From the NCBI RefSeq assembly GCF_010119205.1, contig NZ_WRXM01000001.1:682001-746000 (forward strand): a DNA stretch of 64,000 nucleotides. Reading direction: 5' to 3'. The stretch is from Haloarcula limicola. Its GTDB lineage: Archaea; Halobacteriota; Halobacteria; Halobacteriales; Haloarculaceae. How positions within the stretch are numbered: position 1 is the stretch's first letter; each line of letters starts with the position of its first letter. The notes beneath the pieces are model-generated. The model was not told where the DNA came from. It was given only the letters and a program-made list of their open reading frames with translations, and made no database searches. A program made the translations under genes and the position numbers. Positions 32,782 through 42,535 of this stretch are shown piece by piece.

Positions 32782-33522
32782 TCAGTCCTCGTCCTCGGCG
32801 ACGCTCGGGTGCATCGTCGGTTCGCCGGGCATCGGCTGCTCGAAGTACCGCTGCATGACCTCCAAAGACTCTTCCTCGCGCCGCTTTCGCTCGTCTTCGC
32901 TTATCTCCTCGCAGCCCGGCGGCACCTCGCGGTCGCGGTCGGTGAAGTAGCCCTCCGGGGCCGTCCAGTCGTGGTAGAAGTCCACGTCGCTGTCCTCGAC
33001 GAGCGTCAGCCCGACCTGTGCGCCGTGGCCCGCGGCGACGATGGTCTGGTGGTACTGCTCGGCCAGCCGGCCGGCCGCATAGAGGCCATCGACGGCCGTT
33101 CTCCCGAGGTCGTCGACGCCGACGAACTCCTTGCTCCCCCTGTCGATCAGCTCGACGTCGAGGCCGGCGAGATACGACGCGTCGGCCCAGGACGCCGCGA
33201 CGACGTAGTCGGACTCGAACTCCTCGCCGTCGGCGACGGTGGTCGCGAACCCGTCGTCGGTCTCCTCGACCCGCTGGACGCGGCCGTCCGTGAACCACGC
33301 GCCCGCACGGCGGGCCTGTGCGCGGATCAGTTCGAGGAGGAGTCGCGGATTCACGCCGGCGGGAAAGCCCGGGTAGTTCTCGAGGTGCGCGTTGCGGTTC
33401 AGGATGGACTCGTCGGTCGAGACGATTCGCGTCGAGACGCCGGCCCGCGCGGTGTAGATGGCCGCCGAGAGGCCCGCGACGCCGCCGCCGACCACGACGA
33501 CGGACTCCGGTTCCGTGGACAT
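32782..33522 (-). CDS. Thioredoxin-reductase-like flavoprotein without CxxC
   Basis: 246 aa. N-terminal VVVVGGGVAGLSAAIYTARAG binds FAD, and GVDDLGRTAVDGLYAAGRLAEQYHQTIVAAGHGAQVG matches the FAD-binding end of thioredoxin reductases. The central NADPH domain with the CxxC disulfide is missing, so this is the short oxidoreductase form common in haloarchaea. The charged C-terminal tail (about 60 residues) is extra. Substrate unknown. Confidence 0.8.
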   Translation of the reverse strand: MSTEPESVVVVGGGVAGLSAAIYTARAGVSTRIVSTDESILNRNAHLENYPGFPAGVNPRLLLELIRAQARRAGAWFTDGRVQRVEETDDGFATTVADGEEFESDYVVAASWADASYLAGLDVELIDRGSKEFVGVDDLGRTAVDGLYAAGRLAEQYHQTIVAAGHGAQVGLTLVEDSDVDFYHDWTAPEGYFTDRDREVPPGCEEISEDERKRREEESLEVMQRYFEQPMPGEPTMHPSVAEDED

Positions 33523-33642
33523 GCGCGCCGGTTACCTGCCCCGGGACAGAAATCTGCCGGTTCGACGCCGGAACGCTGGACGGCCGTATCGGGGCGGTAG
33601 GGTCCCGCTGCCCGCGGTATCGAATGCTGGCGCTACCCGAAG

Positions 33643-33653
33643 CCTCATAATGA
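33643..33653 (+). promoter_or_regulatory. TATA-like element of PAN
   Basis: CCTCATAATGA is about 28 bases upstream of the PAN start at 33676, so a start site at or next to the ATG is expected (leaderless). Confidence 0.4.
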
Positions 33654-33675
33654 CTCACCTACTAGAAGGGGCGTA

Positions 33676-34890
33676 ATGACCGACACCGTCGACGAGGTGG
33701 ACCTGCCCTACGACGAAGACGCCTCCCAGCAGAAGAAGATAGAGGCGCTGCAGGAACGGCTCGAGGTGCTCGAAGCACAGAACGAGGAGATGCGGGACAA
33801 ACTGCTCGATGCCAACGCCGAGAACAACAAGTACCAGCAGAAACTGGAGCGGCTGACTCACGAGAACAAGAAGCTCAAGCAGTCGCCGCTGTTCGTCGCG
33901 ACCGTCCAAGAGGTGGGCGAGGACGGCGTCATCATCAAACAGCACGGCAACAATCAGGAGGCGCTTACCGAGGTCACCGACGAAATGCGCGACGGCCTCG
34001 AACCGGACGACCGGGTCGCCGTCAACAACTCCCTCTCTATCGTCAAGCAACTCGACGACGAGACGGACGTCCGCGCCCGCGTGATGCAGGTCGATCAGTC
34101 GCCGGACGTCACCTTCGCCGACATCGGCGGTATCCAAGAGCAGATGGAGGAGGTCCGCGAGACGGTCGAGATGCCGCTCATCAGCCCCGAGATGTTCGAA
34201 GACGTGGGCATCGACCCGCCGAGCGGCGTCTTGCTGCACGGCCCGCCCGGCACGGGCAAGACGATGCTGGCGAAGGCCGTCGCCAACGAGACCGACGCCA
34301 CCTTCATCAAGATGGCCGGCTCCGAGCTCGTCCACAAGTTCATCGGCGAGGGTGCGAAACTCGTCCGCGACCTCTTCGAACTGGCCCGGCAGGAAGAGCC
34401 CGCGGTTGTCTTCATCGACGAGATCGACGCCATCGCCGCGAAGCGAACCGAATCGAAGACCAGCGGCGACGCCGAGGTCCAGCGGACGATGATGCAACTG
34501 CTCTCGGAGATGGACGGCTTCGACGACCGCGGCGAGATCCGCATCATCGCCGCCACCAACCGCTTCGACATGCTCGACCGCGCCATCCTCCGACCCGGTC
34601 GGTTCGACCGCCTCATCGAAGTCCCCAACCCGGACTTCGAGGGTCGCAAGGAGATCTTCAAGATCCACACGCGCGGCATGAACGTCGCCGACGACGTGGA
34701 CTTCGAGGGCCTCGCGGAGGCCATCGACGACGCCTCCGGGGCCGACGTGAAGGCAGTCTGCACCGAGGCCGGGATGTTCGCCATCCGCGACGACCGCACC
34801 GAGGTCGAGATGAAGGACTTCGAGAACGCCTGGGAGAAGATCCAGCAGGAAGAAGACGAGGACGAGGACATCTCGCGCACCTTCGCCTGA
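33676..34890 (+). CDS. pan: Proteasome-activating nucleotidase
   Basis: 404 aa. An N-terminal coiled coil (about residues 15-70, QKKIEALQERLEVLEAQNEE) is followed by an OB-fold ring and an AAA+ domain. Walker A is GPPGTGKT near residue 193, Walker B VFIDEIDA near 252, and the second region of homology ends with R fingers in RPGRFDRLI. It unfolds substrates for the 20S proteasome. The C-terminus reads DISRTFA, so the HbYX gate-opening motif is replaced by T-F-A. Haloarchaea often have two PANs, which may differ here. Confidence 0.95.
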   Translation: MTDTVDEVDLPYDEDASQQKKIEALQERLEVLEAQNEEMRDKLLDANAENNKYQQKLERLTHENKKLKQSPLFVATVQEVGEDGVIIKQHGNNQEALTEVTDEMRDGLEPDDRVAVNNSLSIVKQLDDETDVRARVMQVDQSPDVTFADIGGIQEQMEEVRETVEMPLISPEMFEDVGIDPPSGVLLHGPPGTGKTMLAKAVANETDATFIKMAGSELVHKFIGEGAKLVRDLFELARQEEPAVVFIDEIDAIAAKRTESKTSGDAEVQRTMMQLLSEMDGFDDRGEIRIIAATNRFDMLDRAILRPGRFDRLIEVPNPDFEGRKEIFKIHTRGMNVADDVDFEGLAEAIDDASGADVKAVCTEAGMFAIRDDRTEVEMKDFENAWEKIQQEEDEDEDISRTFA

Positions 34891-35007
34891 TTCGGCGCCG
34901 CTGTCTCTCCCGTCGTTTTCTCCGCTACGTTTCCCATCGCTTTCTCCGACGCTCTCCCCGTCGCTCGTTTCCAGAACACGGAAAGCCCTCGCTTGCTCAG
35001 TTCTCGT

Positions 35008-35637
35008 ATGGCCGTCGCAGACAGACTCCAGTCGCGCGCTCGCGCTCGCCCGCGCCTCGTCACCGCCGCCGTCTCGCTGGTCGGTTACGCGTTGGTCTTC
35101 GGGACGTTCGGCGGCGTGTTGCCGTTTCCGACCATCAGCAACGAGACCGTCATCTTCCTCTCCGACGCGATCGCCGTCGTCAACGCCTGTGCGCTGACCG
35201 CCATCCTCGTCGGCGTCTACTTCATCAAGAGCGGCGAGGTCCGCAAGCACCGAGCGGCGATGTTGACCGCGTTCGCCCTCATCATGGCCTTCCTCGTGCT
35301 GTACCTCCTGAAGGTCGGCGGCGGCTTCGAGAAGGCGATCCTCGCCGAGGGAGTCGTCTGGTGGGCGTACATCCTGATGCTCGCCGTCCACGTCCTCCTC
35401 TCGGCCGTCTCCGTTCCGGTCGTCGTTCACGCCGTCGTCCTCGGCCTCTCGCATACCCCGGCCGAACTCCGCGAGACGGCCCACGCGCGAGTGGGACGGA
35501 TCGCCGTCGCCGCCTGGGGACTGAGCCTCTTTCTCGGCTTAGTGACGTACGTGATGCTCAACCACGTCTACGGCTGGGTACCCCGCGGCGAGGCGGCGCT
35601 GGTTCTCGCTGTCGCCGGTCCGTCGCTCCGGCGGTAG
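35008..35637 (+). CDS. DUF420 membrane protein
   Basis: 209 aa from the ATG at 35008; a weaker in-frame start lies at 34993. Six helices with the DUF420 features VNACALTAILVGVYFIKSGEV, HRAAML and HARVGRIAVAAWGLSLFLGLVTYVML. Related CtaM-type proteins take part in cytochrome oxidase assembly in bacteria. A heme-copper oxidase role is plausible here because coxB and cyoE are in this window, but far away. Confidence 0.83.
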   Translation: MAVADRLQSRARARPRLVTAAVSLVGYALVFGTFGGVLPFPTISNETVIFLSDAIAVVNACALTAILVGVYFIKSGEVRKHRAAMLTAFALIMAFLVLYLLKVGGGFEKAILAEGVVWWAYILMLAVHVLLSAVSVPVVVHAVVLGLSHTPAELRETAHARVGRIAVAAWGLSLFLGLVTYVMLNHVYGWVPRGEAALVLAVAGPSLRR

Positions 35638-35700
35638 GGACGCGGCGCCGTCGCGCTCGATTACCGATAAAAAATTGAACGTCGGTGGCGGGAAGACTCG

Positions 35701-37533
35701 TCAGTTCTCGCGTCGTGCGGCCAACAGCGCCGCCGCCACGACGGCGAGCAGTGCGGCGACGGCCGTGAAGCCGGGACCGTCACCGGACGTGGGCACGTCG
35801 GTGCCGCTCCCGTCGGACCCGTCGTCCGCGGCGGTCCCGCCGTCGGCAGTGGCCGTCTCGGTGCCGTCCGAGCCGTCCGGCGTCGCGGTGTCGTCCGTCG
35901 TCACCGGATCGTCGGTTGCCTCGGTCGGCGTGTCGTCTAGTTCACAGCCGCAGTCGGTCTCGACCGGCGTGTCCGTGCCGTCGCCCTCGTCGGGCGTCGT
36001 CGTCTCGGTCCCGTCGTCGGGGTTGCCGTGGATGGGACCGCCACCGTCGCCGCTGGAGTCGGATCTGACGGTGACCGTCGTGGACTGCGAACCCACGCTG
36101 ACCGGGACCTCTCCGGTGGTCTCGAACGTGTACTCGAAGCGCACGGTCTCGGTGGCACCGGCGGCCACGTCGACGGGTTCGCTGTCGACGACCGTCCCGT
36201 CGACGGTCAGTTCGGCAGTGTAACTGCCCCTGGCCTGCCCGATGTTCGAGAGTTCGGCCGTCACCGTCGCCGTGTCACCTCTCTCGACGGAGTCGGGCGC
36301 GCTAATACTCGCCACCGAAATCGACGGGTTGGCGTCGACGAACTGCCTGACAGCGCCCGTGTCCGCGCCGACGTACAGCGCGTCGTAGGCGACCGTCGGC
36401 GCGGTGGCGATGGCGGAGGAACTCGCGTAGAAGCTCGCTCGCATCCGTCCGTCGGTCGCGTCGAGTAGATGGACGTCGCCGACGTCGGTACCGACGAAGA
36501 CGGTTCCGTTGGCCGTCGTCACCGACGCACCGAAGGTGTCCTTGGTATCCACCGAGGTACGCCACTGCTGGGTCCCGTCGCCGAGCGCGTGGGCGGCGAC
36601 AGCGTCGGACGTGCCGACGACGGCCGATCCCCTGTGGATGGCCGGACTGGCGAAACTGCCGTCGTAGGCGCTCGTCTCGGCCCACTGCTCGGTCCCGGTC
36701 GCGTCGTAGGCGGCGACCGTGCCGTCGGTCGCGGTGACGACCACCGTCTGGCCGTCCGCAGTCACGGCCGGGGCGTTGAGCGCGCCGCTGGCCACGTCCT
36801 CCGAGAACGTGGCGCTGAGGTCCGCCGTCGAGAGCGCGTGGAGCGTCCCGCTGCGGTCCCCGACGTAGAGCGTCCCGTCGGCGATCGCGGGCGTCATCGC
36901 GCCCGCGGGGCTGCCCATGTCGTAGGCGGCCAGCACCTCCGAGCCGTCGGCGGCCAGCTTGTAGACGTGGCCGTCCTCGCTGGCGACGTAGAGCGCGCCG
37001 GCGTCGTCCGTGGCGACCGAACCGGCGAACGCGCCGAAGGCCGCTTCGTTGCTATCGGTGCTCCGCGTCCACTCGACGGTGCCGCTGGCGGTGTCGAGCG
37101 CGTAGACGGTGCCGGCGTCGGTAGCGACGTAGAGGCTCCCCTCGTCGTGCGTCGGCGAGCCGAACACCGATCCGTCGACGCTCTGGGTCCACGTCTGGGA
37201 CCCGTCGGCCTCGGCGTAGGCCTTCACGGTACTGCCGTCGCCGACGTAGACGGTGTCGTCGCCGACGGTCGGTCCGGAGGCGACGTCCGTCCCCTGGTTG
37301 CCGGCGACGCTCCATCCGAGGTCGATGCTGCCGTAGTCGGGCGCGCCGGTCGCGTTCCCGGAGTTGCGGTCGTCGGCCTGATAGCTCGGCCACTCGCCGA
37401 CGTTGCCGGCGGCGTTGCCGCCGGTGTTGGCCGCGCCGATTCCAATGGGGGCGATCAGGCCCGCGGGGATCGCCGCGACGGCGAGCACCGCGAGCGAGAG
37501 CGCCAGCACTTTCCCTGCCGACGTGTCGTTCAT
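35701..37533 (-). CDS. Secreted PQQ beta-propeller protein with PGF-CTERM tail
   Basis: 610 aa. A signal peptide (residues 8-33) is followed by a PQQ-like beta-propeller with repeats of the kind DGSQTWTQSVDG, GTVEWTRS, TQQWRTSV and TEQWAETS, ending near residue 390. Then a CARDB-like Ig domain (ISVASISAPDSVERGDTATVTAELSN), a Thr/Asp-rich linker with a C-x-C pair, and DGPGFTAVAALLAVVAAALLAARREN, the PGF-CTERM sorting signal processed by archaeosortase. The ATG overlaps the GH97 stop by four bases, so both are made together. Probably a surface scaffold or binding protein. Confidence 0.85.
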   Translation of the reverse strand: MNDTSAGKVLALSLAVLAVAAIPAGLIAPIGIGAANTGGNAAGNVGEWPSYQADDRNSGNATGAPDYGSIDLGWSVAGNQGTDVASGPTVGDDTVYVGDGSTVKAYAEADGSQTWTQSVDGSVFGSPTHDEGSLYVATDAGTVYALDTASGTVEWTRSTDSNEAAFGAFAGSVATDDAGALYVASEDGHVYKLAADGSEVLAAYDMGSPAGAMTPAIADGTLYVGDRSGTLHALSTADLSATFSEDVASGALNAPAVTADGQTVVVTATDGTVAAYDATGTEQWAETSAYDGSFASPAIHRGSAVVGTSDAVAAHALGDGTQQWRTSVDTKDTFGASVTTANGTVFVGTDVGDVHLLDATDGRMRASFYASSSAIATAPTVAYDALYVGADTGAVRQFVDANPSISVASISAPDSVERGDTATVTAELSNIGQARGSYTAELTVDGTVVDSEPVDVAAGATETVRFEYTFETTGEVPVSVGSQSTTVTVRSDSSGDGGGPIHGNPDDGTETTTPDEGDGTDTPVETDCGCELDDTPTEATDDPVTTDDTATPDGSDGTETATADGGTAADDGSDGSGTDVPTSGDGPGFTAVAALLAVVAAALLAARREN

Positions 37534-40500
37534 CGCTCCGTCACCTCCGAGGCGATGCCGCGGAGGTCAGCGTAGTCCGGGACCAGTCCTCCGGTTCCCG
37601 GGACCGCGCTATCGGACTCGTAAGCCTCGCGCACGACGTCGAAGTGCGCGCTCGTGACCGGTCCGTTGCCGGCGAGGGCCTCTCGGAGGGAGTTGCCGGT
37701 CTCGCTCATCGAGACGAACGGGATGTCGTACCCATCGAAGTCGTCGGAGTCCGTGATGTCCTCGGCTGTCGGGTCGAGGACGTCCGCCTGCGAGACGCTA
37801 TCGGGCAGGACGATGTCGAGGACGTTGGTGTGATAGTAGCTCGAGGGTGCACCGCCGAACGTGTAGTTCCCCGAGGCGTTGGCGTCGGATTCGACCTTTC
37901 GGATGCCAGCTGTGCCATAACTATCGTAACTGAACATCATCGGAACGATGTCGACTTCGCGGATGTTCGACGGAATCGTGCTCCGCGGGACCGTGATCTC
38001 GATCGCGTCGAACTGTCCGATACCACGGGTGCTCACGCCGCTACTGGCGTCGGCGATAGTGCTCCAGTTGCCGTCTTCGACGACGGGGAGCGTTCCAGAG
38101 GCCACATTGTTGGAACTGGCGTGTCCCGTGGCGACGATGCGGCGGTGATAGTCCTTGGCGAATATCTTCTCGCCGCTATTGTACGCGTGAACACCATCAC
38201 GGCTGTAGAGGTCTGAGCTACTGGCATTTGGGTCACTGACGTAGAGCTGAACGTGCTGGAGACTGTAGCCGTAGTCGCCGCCCCACGGATCGCGCAGTTG
38301 CGGCAGGCGGACGAGGAACGTGTAGTTCGAGTCGTCTTCGTAGATATCCACCTGCTGGATGTCGTGATCCACCGGCGTGATATCGCTGGTCGAGGGATAG
38401 GTGAACGCGTTCGCTCCGTCCGACGTAGTGGCGGGACCGTAGGGGTCACCACCGTCATCAGAGAGGGTAGCGACGTGGTCTACATCGCCCAATCGATCCT
38501 TGTACAGCGGCGTGAACGGGAGTTGCGCCAGATCGTCCGCGTCGTAGGCGAGCGCCTCGGCCTGGCTCACGCCGGGCGGCGTGAGCATGTCGACGACGCC
38601 CGGCGCGTTCTCCACGGCACCGGCTTTCGCACCGCCGAACTGGTAGCCCTGCGCCGTCTCCCTGACGTCGCGGAAGCCGCCGTAGTCCTCGGAACCGACG
38701 ACCGGACAGACCTCGGTGTTGACGATATCGAGGTCGCTCAGACTGCTCTTATCGACGGAGACGATGACCGTGTTCCCATCTAAGTTGACGAGTTTGTCGA
38801 CGGAGGCGACATCGTCTCCCTGCGCGTCGACGACGCTACCGGCGAACCCGGTCGCGGTAACGCGGTAGTGCCAGCCGGACGCGAAGTTCGCCGAGACGCC
38901 GATATCGCCGTTCTCCGTGACGCTGCCGCCCGGAAGCGACGGGTCGCGGAGCCAGACCGCGAAGAAGTGCGGCGAGAAGTCGCCGCCGAAGGAGTCGTAG
39001 AGGTTGGCGACCTCGAAGGAGAACAGGTAGTCCGAGTCGGACTCGTACACCTTGAACGACCGCAGGTCGAACGCGCCGTCCTCGAAGGCGCTGTTGGTGG
39101 GGTAGGTGTAGCTCCCCGGACCGTCGTCGTCGCCGGACGGATCGGAGAACTCGGCGATGAGTTCGCCGGGCGTCACAGTCACCGTCCCGGAGGCGAGTTC
39201 CGTCCCGGACTGTGGGTCCTTCAGGACGACGCTGTAGGAACCGGGGGTCTGGATGGTGTAGCCGAAATTGAATGTCTCACTCTGCCCCGTCGGGGCGAGG
39301 CGAACGTTCTCGGTTGCCACGACGGTGCCGTCGACTTCGATATCGACAGTCGTGCCGCCGATGAAGTCCGTCGAGTTCGTCCCTGTCGCCGAGATGAACT
39401 GCTGGTCGAGATCGGGGTCAGGAGTGATACTGTACGACGGTGATTGAGTCGGCTTCGCGTACGTATCGAGACTCGAAGCTTCCTCCGACGACGCCGGGAC
39501 GAGCCGGAGCGCCGTTCCGCCGCTTCGGGCCATGGACGCTAGCACGGTATCTCCCGAACTGACGAGCGACGTGGTTCGTGCAATCTCCGTGGGATCGTTG
39601 TCCACGTCAGTTCCCGCCTCGTCTGTGTACATCTCCATCGTCCAGCCGTTGGACTGAGAGTCGAGGAAATCGAGCGGCACGTCGATGGCGCGACCGTTGC
39701 CGTCGGTCATCGCGCCGACGTACCACTCCCCGTCCTTCTGCCGTGCGGTGACGACGTACTTCCCGATCTCGGCGTCGACGACCGTCGTGTCGTCCCAGCC
39801 GCCGGCGGGCACGTCTTCGATGTACTTGAAGTCGGGTTTCGACTCGACGTTCTCGTTCGCGACCTGGCTGTCGGTCAAATCGGTGTATTTCGCCGGGAAC
39901 GGGGCATCAGCACCCTGTTCGGTGACGCCGACGGTGTTGACGGTCAGTCCCGCGACGTCACCCTGGAACGTCTCACCGGAGTCGTCGTAGTTCATCTCCA
40001 GCGCGACGGCGTTGTCGCCCTGCATGAGGTTCACCGAGACAGTATGGACGCCGTAGGTGTCCCAGTACTCCGTGAACGACGGGTTGATCTTCTCCGTCGA
40101 CCCGTTGACGTTCAGCGTGAGTTGCGGACCGCTGGCGTCGATGACTCGCGGGGCGTTCTCCTCGGCGTCGCTCGCATAGCGGATGTGCAGGTCGTAGGTC
40201 CCGGCTGAACTGACGTTTTTGACAGTGAAGGAGACGTTCGACCCGGAGTCGTGTTTGTTCGGGTCGAACCCGACGTAGTTCGTTCCGAAGGTGTTGCGCC
40301 AGTCGTCGCCGGTGGTGAGTCCGTCGATGACTCCGGAGGGGGCTTGGACGTACTGGCCGACCTCGAACGCCTCGTCGATGTAGGCCTCGACGCGGTCGGC
40401 GGCCATCTGTATCCCGGCGTTGTACGTGGGATACATGGCGAGTTGCTTCGCGCGCGTCGTCTGAATCTGGTCGCCCTCGCTGTCGTTGAACGTGATGTCG

Positions 40501-42317
40501 AAGATACCGGGCTGGTAGCTCGTCGGGCCGGCCAGCATCCGCGTGAAGGGGAGCGTGACGTGGTGCTCGCGGCCGACGTTCGAGCCGAGCGCGCCGAACC
40601 CGTCGTACTCCTGGGCCTTCACGACCTCGCGGGCGGCGACGTTGGGATACGTCCGGCGCTCGCCGGTCGGGACGATGCCCTCGTGGATCTCGAGGGTCTG
40701 CCGTTCGCTCGCGGCCTCCTCGATGACGGTTCGGTGGTGATTGACCGCCAACTGGCAGTGCTGGTTGTGACTGGGCGAGCTCTGATTGTCGCCGAACAGA
40801 CCGGGGTCGGAGACGTAGCCGTTCTTGATCGAACGGATGCCGTTTTGCTCGTACTCGTCGAAGATGCCGTTGTTCAGGATCTCGTCCTCGTAGTTCGGGA
40901 GGTTCCCCGACGTCTCGTTGTGGATCGTGAACTCGACGGGGTTCGGGAGGTTCGACCCGTACGTCGTTATCTCGCCGACGTCGAAGTCGGGGTAGGAGTC
41001 GGCGACGCCCATCTCGAGTGCGGACCCGGTCGCGCCGGCGTCCGACCCGTAGGAACTCCACCCCTTGTTCCATCCCTCCGCCAGCACGCTGTCGATCCCG
41101 TTCTGGCTGGCGAAGTGCATGTAGCGTTTCATCCGCTCGGTGCGCGCGCCGTGGATGTACGCCGCCGGGTTGTTCCCGTTGGCCTCGATGTCGGCGTCGC
41201 TCTTGTACTCCCACTTGGCGTTGCCCGCGATCATCGTCCACCAGATGCCGATGTACTTCCGGGGGGTCAGCCAGTCCGTGTCGACGCCGCCGTTGCCGTC
41301 GCTCGGCAGGACGGTGTCGTCGCGGTCCTCGTTCAACAGCGGCAGGAGCGACGATTCGACGAGGTCGCCGGGCGTCGTACCCAATTGGACCGTCCGCCAC
41401 GGCGTCGCATTGGGCAGCGTCCACGAGACTTTCGTCTCGCCCGAGAGCGGCGCGAGCTGCGTCGCGAACTCGGTCCCACCGGAGTCCGATACTGGTGCCA
41501 GTGAGGCCAGCGCGTAGTCGTCTAAGTCCGCCTGATGCACGCTCAGATACGCGCTGTCGCTCGCTTTGACCGTCAGCGGCATGTGCGCGCCCTTCCGGCT
41601 CGGATCGTCGTTCGGTCGAACCGTCTCCGACCCGGCGGGAACTTCGCTGAGTTTCGATTCCGTGTACTCGGATTCGAACCGGGGATTCGTAAAGGCGTTC
41701 TCTATCCACCAGCAGGTGTAGTCGCCGGCGAAGTCGACCTGCGTGTTCTCCGAGATGATGACGGCCTTCCCGCTGTTGGCGGCGAAGTCGCTGTCGTCGA
41801 AGACGAAGCGGAAGCCGAGACCGTCGTCGAAGACGCGGAGTTCGAGATTCGCCGAACGTCCCGGGCCAGCCGTCTCTTCGAGGCCGAGTCGGAGCTCGTT
41901 GTAGTCCTCCGAAACGCTGCTATACTGGTCCCACTCGGGGGTCCAACTTTCGGTCTCCGTCCCACTTTCACTGCCGGTGACCGAGATCGCCGCCCCGCTC
42001 GTGCCGTCGGCGCCCGCGCCGAACGTCGCCTGATTCTGGAAGTCGAAGCCGAGTGACGACGGTTTGATGTACGTCGTACCGTTGAAATCGACGCTGTACG
42101 TGGGTATCCCCCCGGACACGTCCACGCTAACGCTGATGTTTCCGTTCGGTGAGCTAACGGTCCGCGTATCGCTGTCGTCGCCGCCCATTATCTGTGCGGC
42201 GACCGACTCGGGTACGTCCCGCGTGTACGCCGCCGCTGCCAGCAGCGACGCCACCCCGCCGAGGAACTCTCGGCGGCCCACCCCGTTAGGAGTTTGTTGA
42301 GATCGTCTAGTAACCAT
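37530..42317 (-). CDS. Multidomain secreted glycoside hydrolase, family GH97
   Basis: 1,595 aa from the ATG at 42317. Tat signal GRREFLGGVASLLAAAAYTRD; GH97 N-terminal beta-sandwich about 50-310; catalytic barrel about 340-670 with YIGIWWTMIAGNAKWEY and IHEGIVPTGERRTYPN (conserved E in HEGxxPTG-RTYPN); an inserted carbohydrate-binding-like domain about 690-820; the GH97 C-terminal sandwich; a CARDB-like domain about 1000-1090; then two tandem domains of the glucodextranase C-terminal type (each GDF/GDY ... VYESDSDYLFSFEV or IYEDDSNYTFLVRL), and a 53-aa C-terminal module. GH97 has inverting and retaining members; the place of the retaining aspartate reads KNGYV, so inverting is more likely. 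Expected substrate is alpha-glucan or alpha-galactoside. Confidence 0.85.
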   Translation of the reverse strand: MVTRRSQQTPNGVGRREFLGGVASLLAAAAYTRDVPESVAAQIMGGDDSDTRTVSSPNGNISVSVDVSGGIPTYSVDFNGTTYIKPSSLGFDFQNQATFGAGADGTSGAAISVTGSESGTETESWTPEWDQYSSVSEDYNELRLGLEETAGPGRSANLELRVFDDGLGFRFVFDDSDFAANSGKAVIISENTQVDFAGDYTCWWIENAFTNPRFESEYTESKLSEVPAGSETVRPNDDPSRKGAHMPLTVKASDSAYLSVHQADLDDYALASLAPVSDSGGTEFATQLAPLSGETKVSWTLPNATPWRTVQLGTTPGDLVESSLLPLLNEDRDDTVLPSDGNGGVDTDWLTPRKYIGIWWTMIAGNAKWEYKSDADIEANGNNPAAYIHGARTERMKRYMHFASQNGIDSVLAEGWNKGWSSYGSDAGATGSALEMGVADSYPDFDVGEITTYGSNLPNPVEFTIHNETSGNLPNYEDEILNNGIFDEYEQNGIRSIKNGYVSDPGLFGDNQSSPSHNQHCQLAVNHHRTVIEEAASERQTLEIHEGIVPTGERRTYPNVAAREVVKAQEYDGFGALGSNVGREHHVTLPFTRMLAGPTSYQPGIFDITFNDSEGDQIQTTRAKQLAMYPTYNAGIQMAADRVEAYIDEAFEVGQYVQAPSGVIDGLTTGDDWRNTFGTNYVGFDPNKHDSGSNVSFTVKNVSSAGTYDLHIRYASDAEENAPRVIDASGPQLTLNVNGSTEKINPSFTEYWDTYGVHTVSVNLMQGDNAVALEMNYDDSGETFQGDVAGLTVNTVGVTEQGADAPFPAKYTDLTDSQVANENVESKPDFKYIEDVPAGGWDDTTVVDAEIGKYVVTARQKDGEWYVGAMTDGNGRAIDVPLDFLDSQSNGWTMEMYTDEAGTDVDNDPTEIARTTSLVSSGDTVLASMARSGGTALRLVPASSEEASSLDTYAKPTQSPSYSITPDPDLDQQFISATGTNSTDFIGGTTVDIEVDGTVVATENVRLAPTGQSETFNFGYTIQTPGSYSVVLKDPQSGTELASGTVTVTPGELIAEFSDPSGDDDGPGSYTYPTNSAFEDGAFDLRSFKVYESDSDYLFSFEVANLYDSFGGDFSPHFFAVWLRDPSLPGGSVTENGDIGVSANFASGWHYRVTATGFAGSVVDAQGDDVASVDKLVNLDGNTVIVSVDKSSLSDLDIVNTEVCPVVGSEDYGGFRDVRETAQGYQFGGAKAGAVENAPGVVDMLTPPGVSQAEALAYDADDLAQLPFTPLYKDRLGDVDHVATLSDDGGDPYGPATTSDGANAFTYPSTSDITPVDHDIQQVDIYEDDSNYTFLVRLPQLRDPWGGDYGYSLQHVQLYVSDPNASSSDLYSRDGVHAYNSGEKIFAKDYHRRIVATGHASSNNVASGTLPVVEDGNWSTIADASSGVSTRGIGQFDAIEITVPRSTIPSNIREVDIVPMMFSYDSYGTAGIRKVESDANASGNYTFGGAPSSYYHTNVLDIVLPDSVSQADVLDPTAEDITDSDDFDGYDIPFVSMSETGNSLREALAGNGPVTSAHFDVVREAYESDSAVPGTGGLVPDYADLRGIASEVTER
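37533..37691 (-). other. C-terminal module 1 of GH97 (dockerin-like)
   Basis: The last 53 residues start SLREALAGNGPV and contain SAVPGTGG. They align without gaps to the last 53 residues of the polysaccharide deacetylase at 51048-51209 (about 16 identities). Confidence 0.6.
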
Positions 42318-42339
42318 TTCCAACTCAGTAAGAACGGTT

Positions 42340-42352
42340 GTACAACATAAAT
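42340..42352 (-). promoter_or_regulatory. TATA box of the GH97-PQQ operon
   Basis: Minus-strand GGATTTATGTTGT, 23-35 bases upstream of the start at 42317, giving a nearly leaderless transcript. The next 180 bases upstream (to 42535) hold no gene. Confidence 0.5.
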
Positions 42353-42535
42353 CCAACGGTTATGTACGATTATGATATACGTCTGTGTGGGAATAGAACG
42401 TTATCAGAAAAGATACTTCAAAAGTCGCCCACAGGTTGGCTAGAGATTCGAGAGTGATTCTCAGAGGAGCGAGAGATAGGTCTCGTATTTTTCGAACGTT
42501 CGCCGGTGCTGCGCTGTCGTCGGCTATCGACCCGA

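Noticed and set aside
33655-35484. 609-codon minus-strand frame
   Set aside because: Antisense to PAN and DUF420; only acidic and His-rich shadow sequence.
39973-41709. 578-codon minus-strand frame in the GH97 gene
   Set aside because: Arg/His-rich shadow in another frame of GH97.
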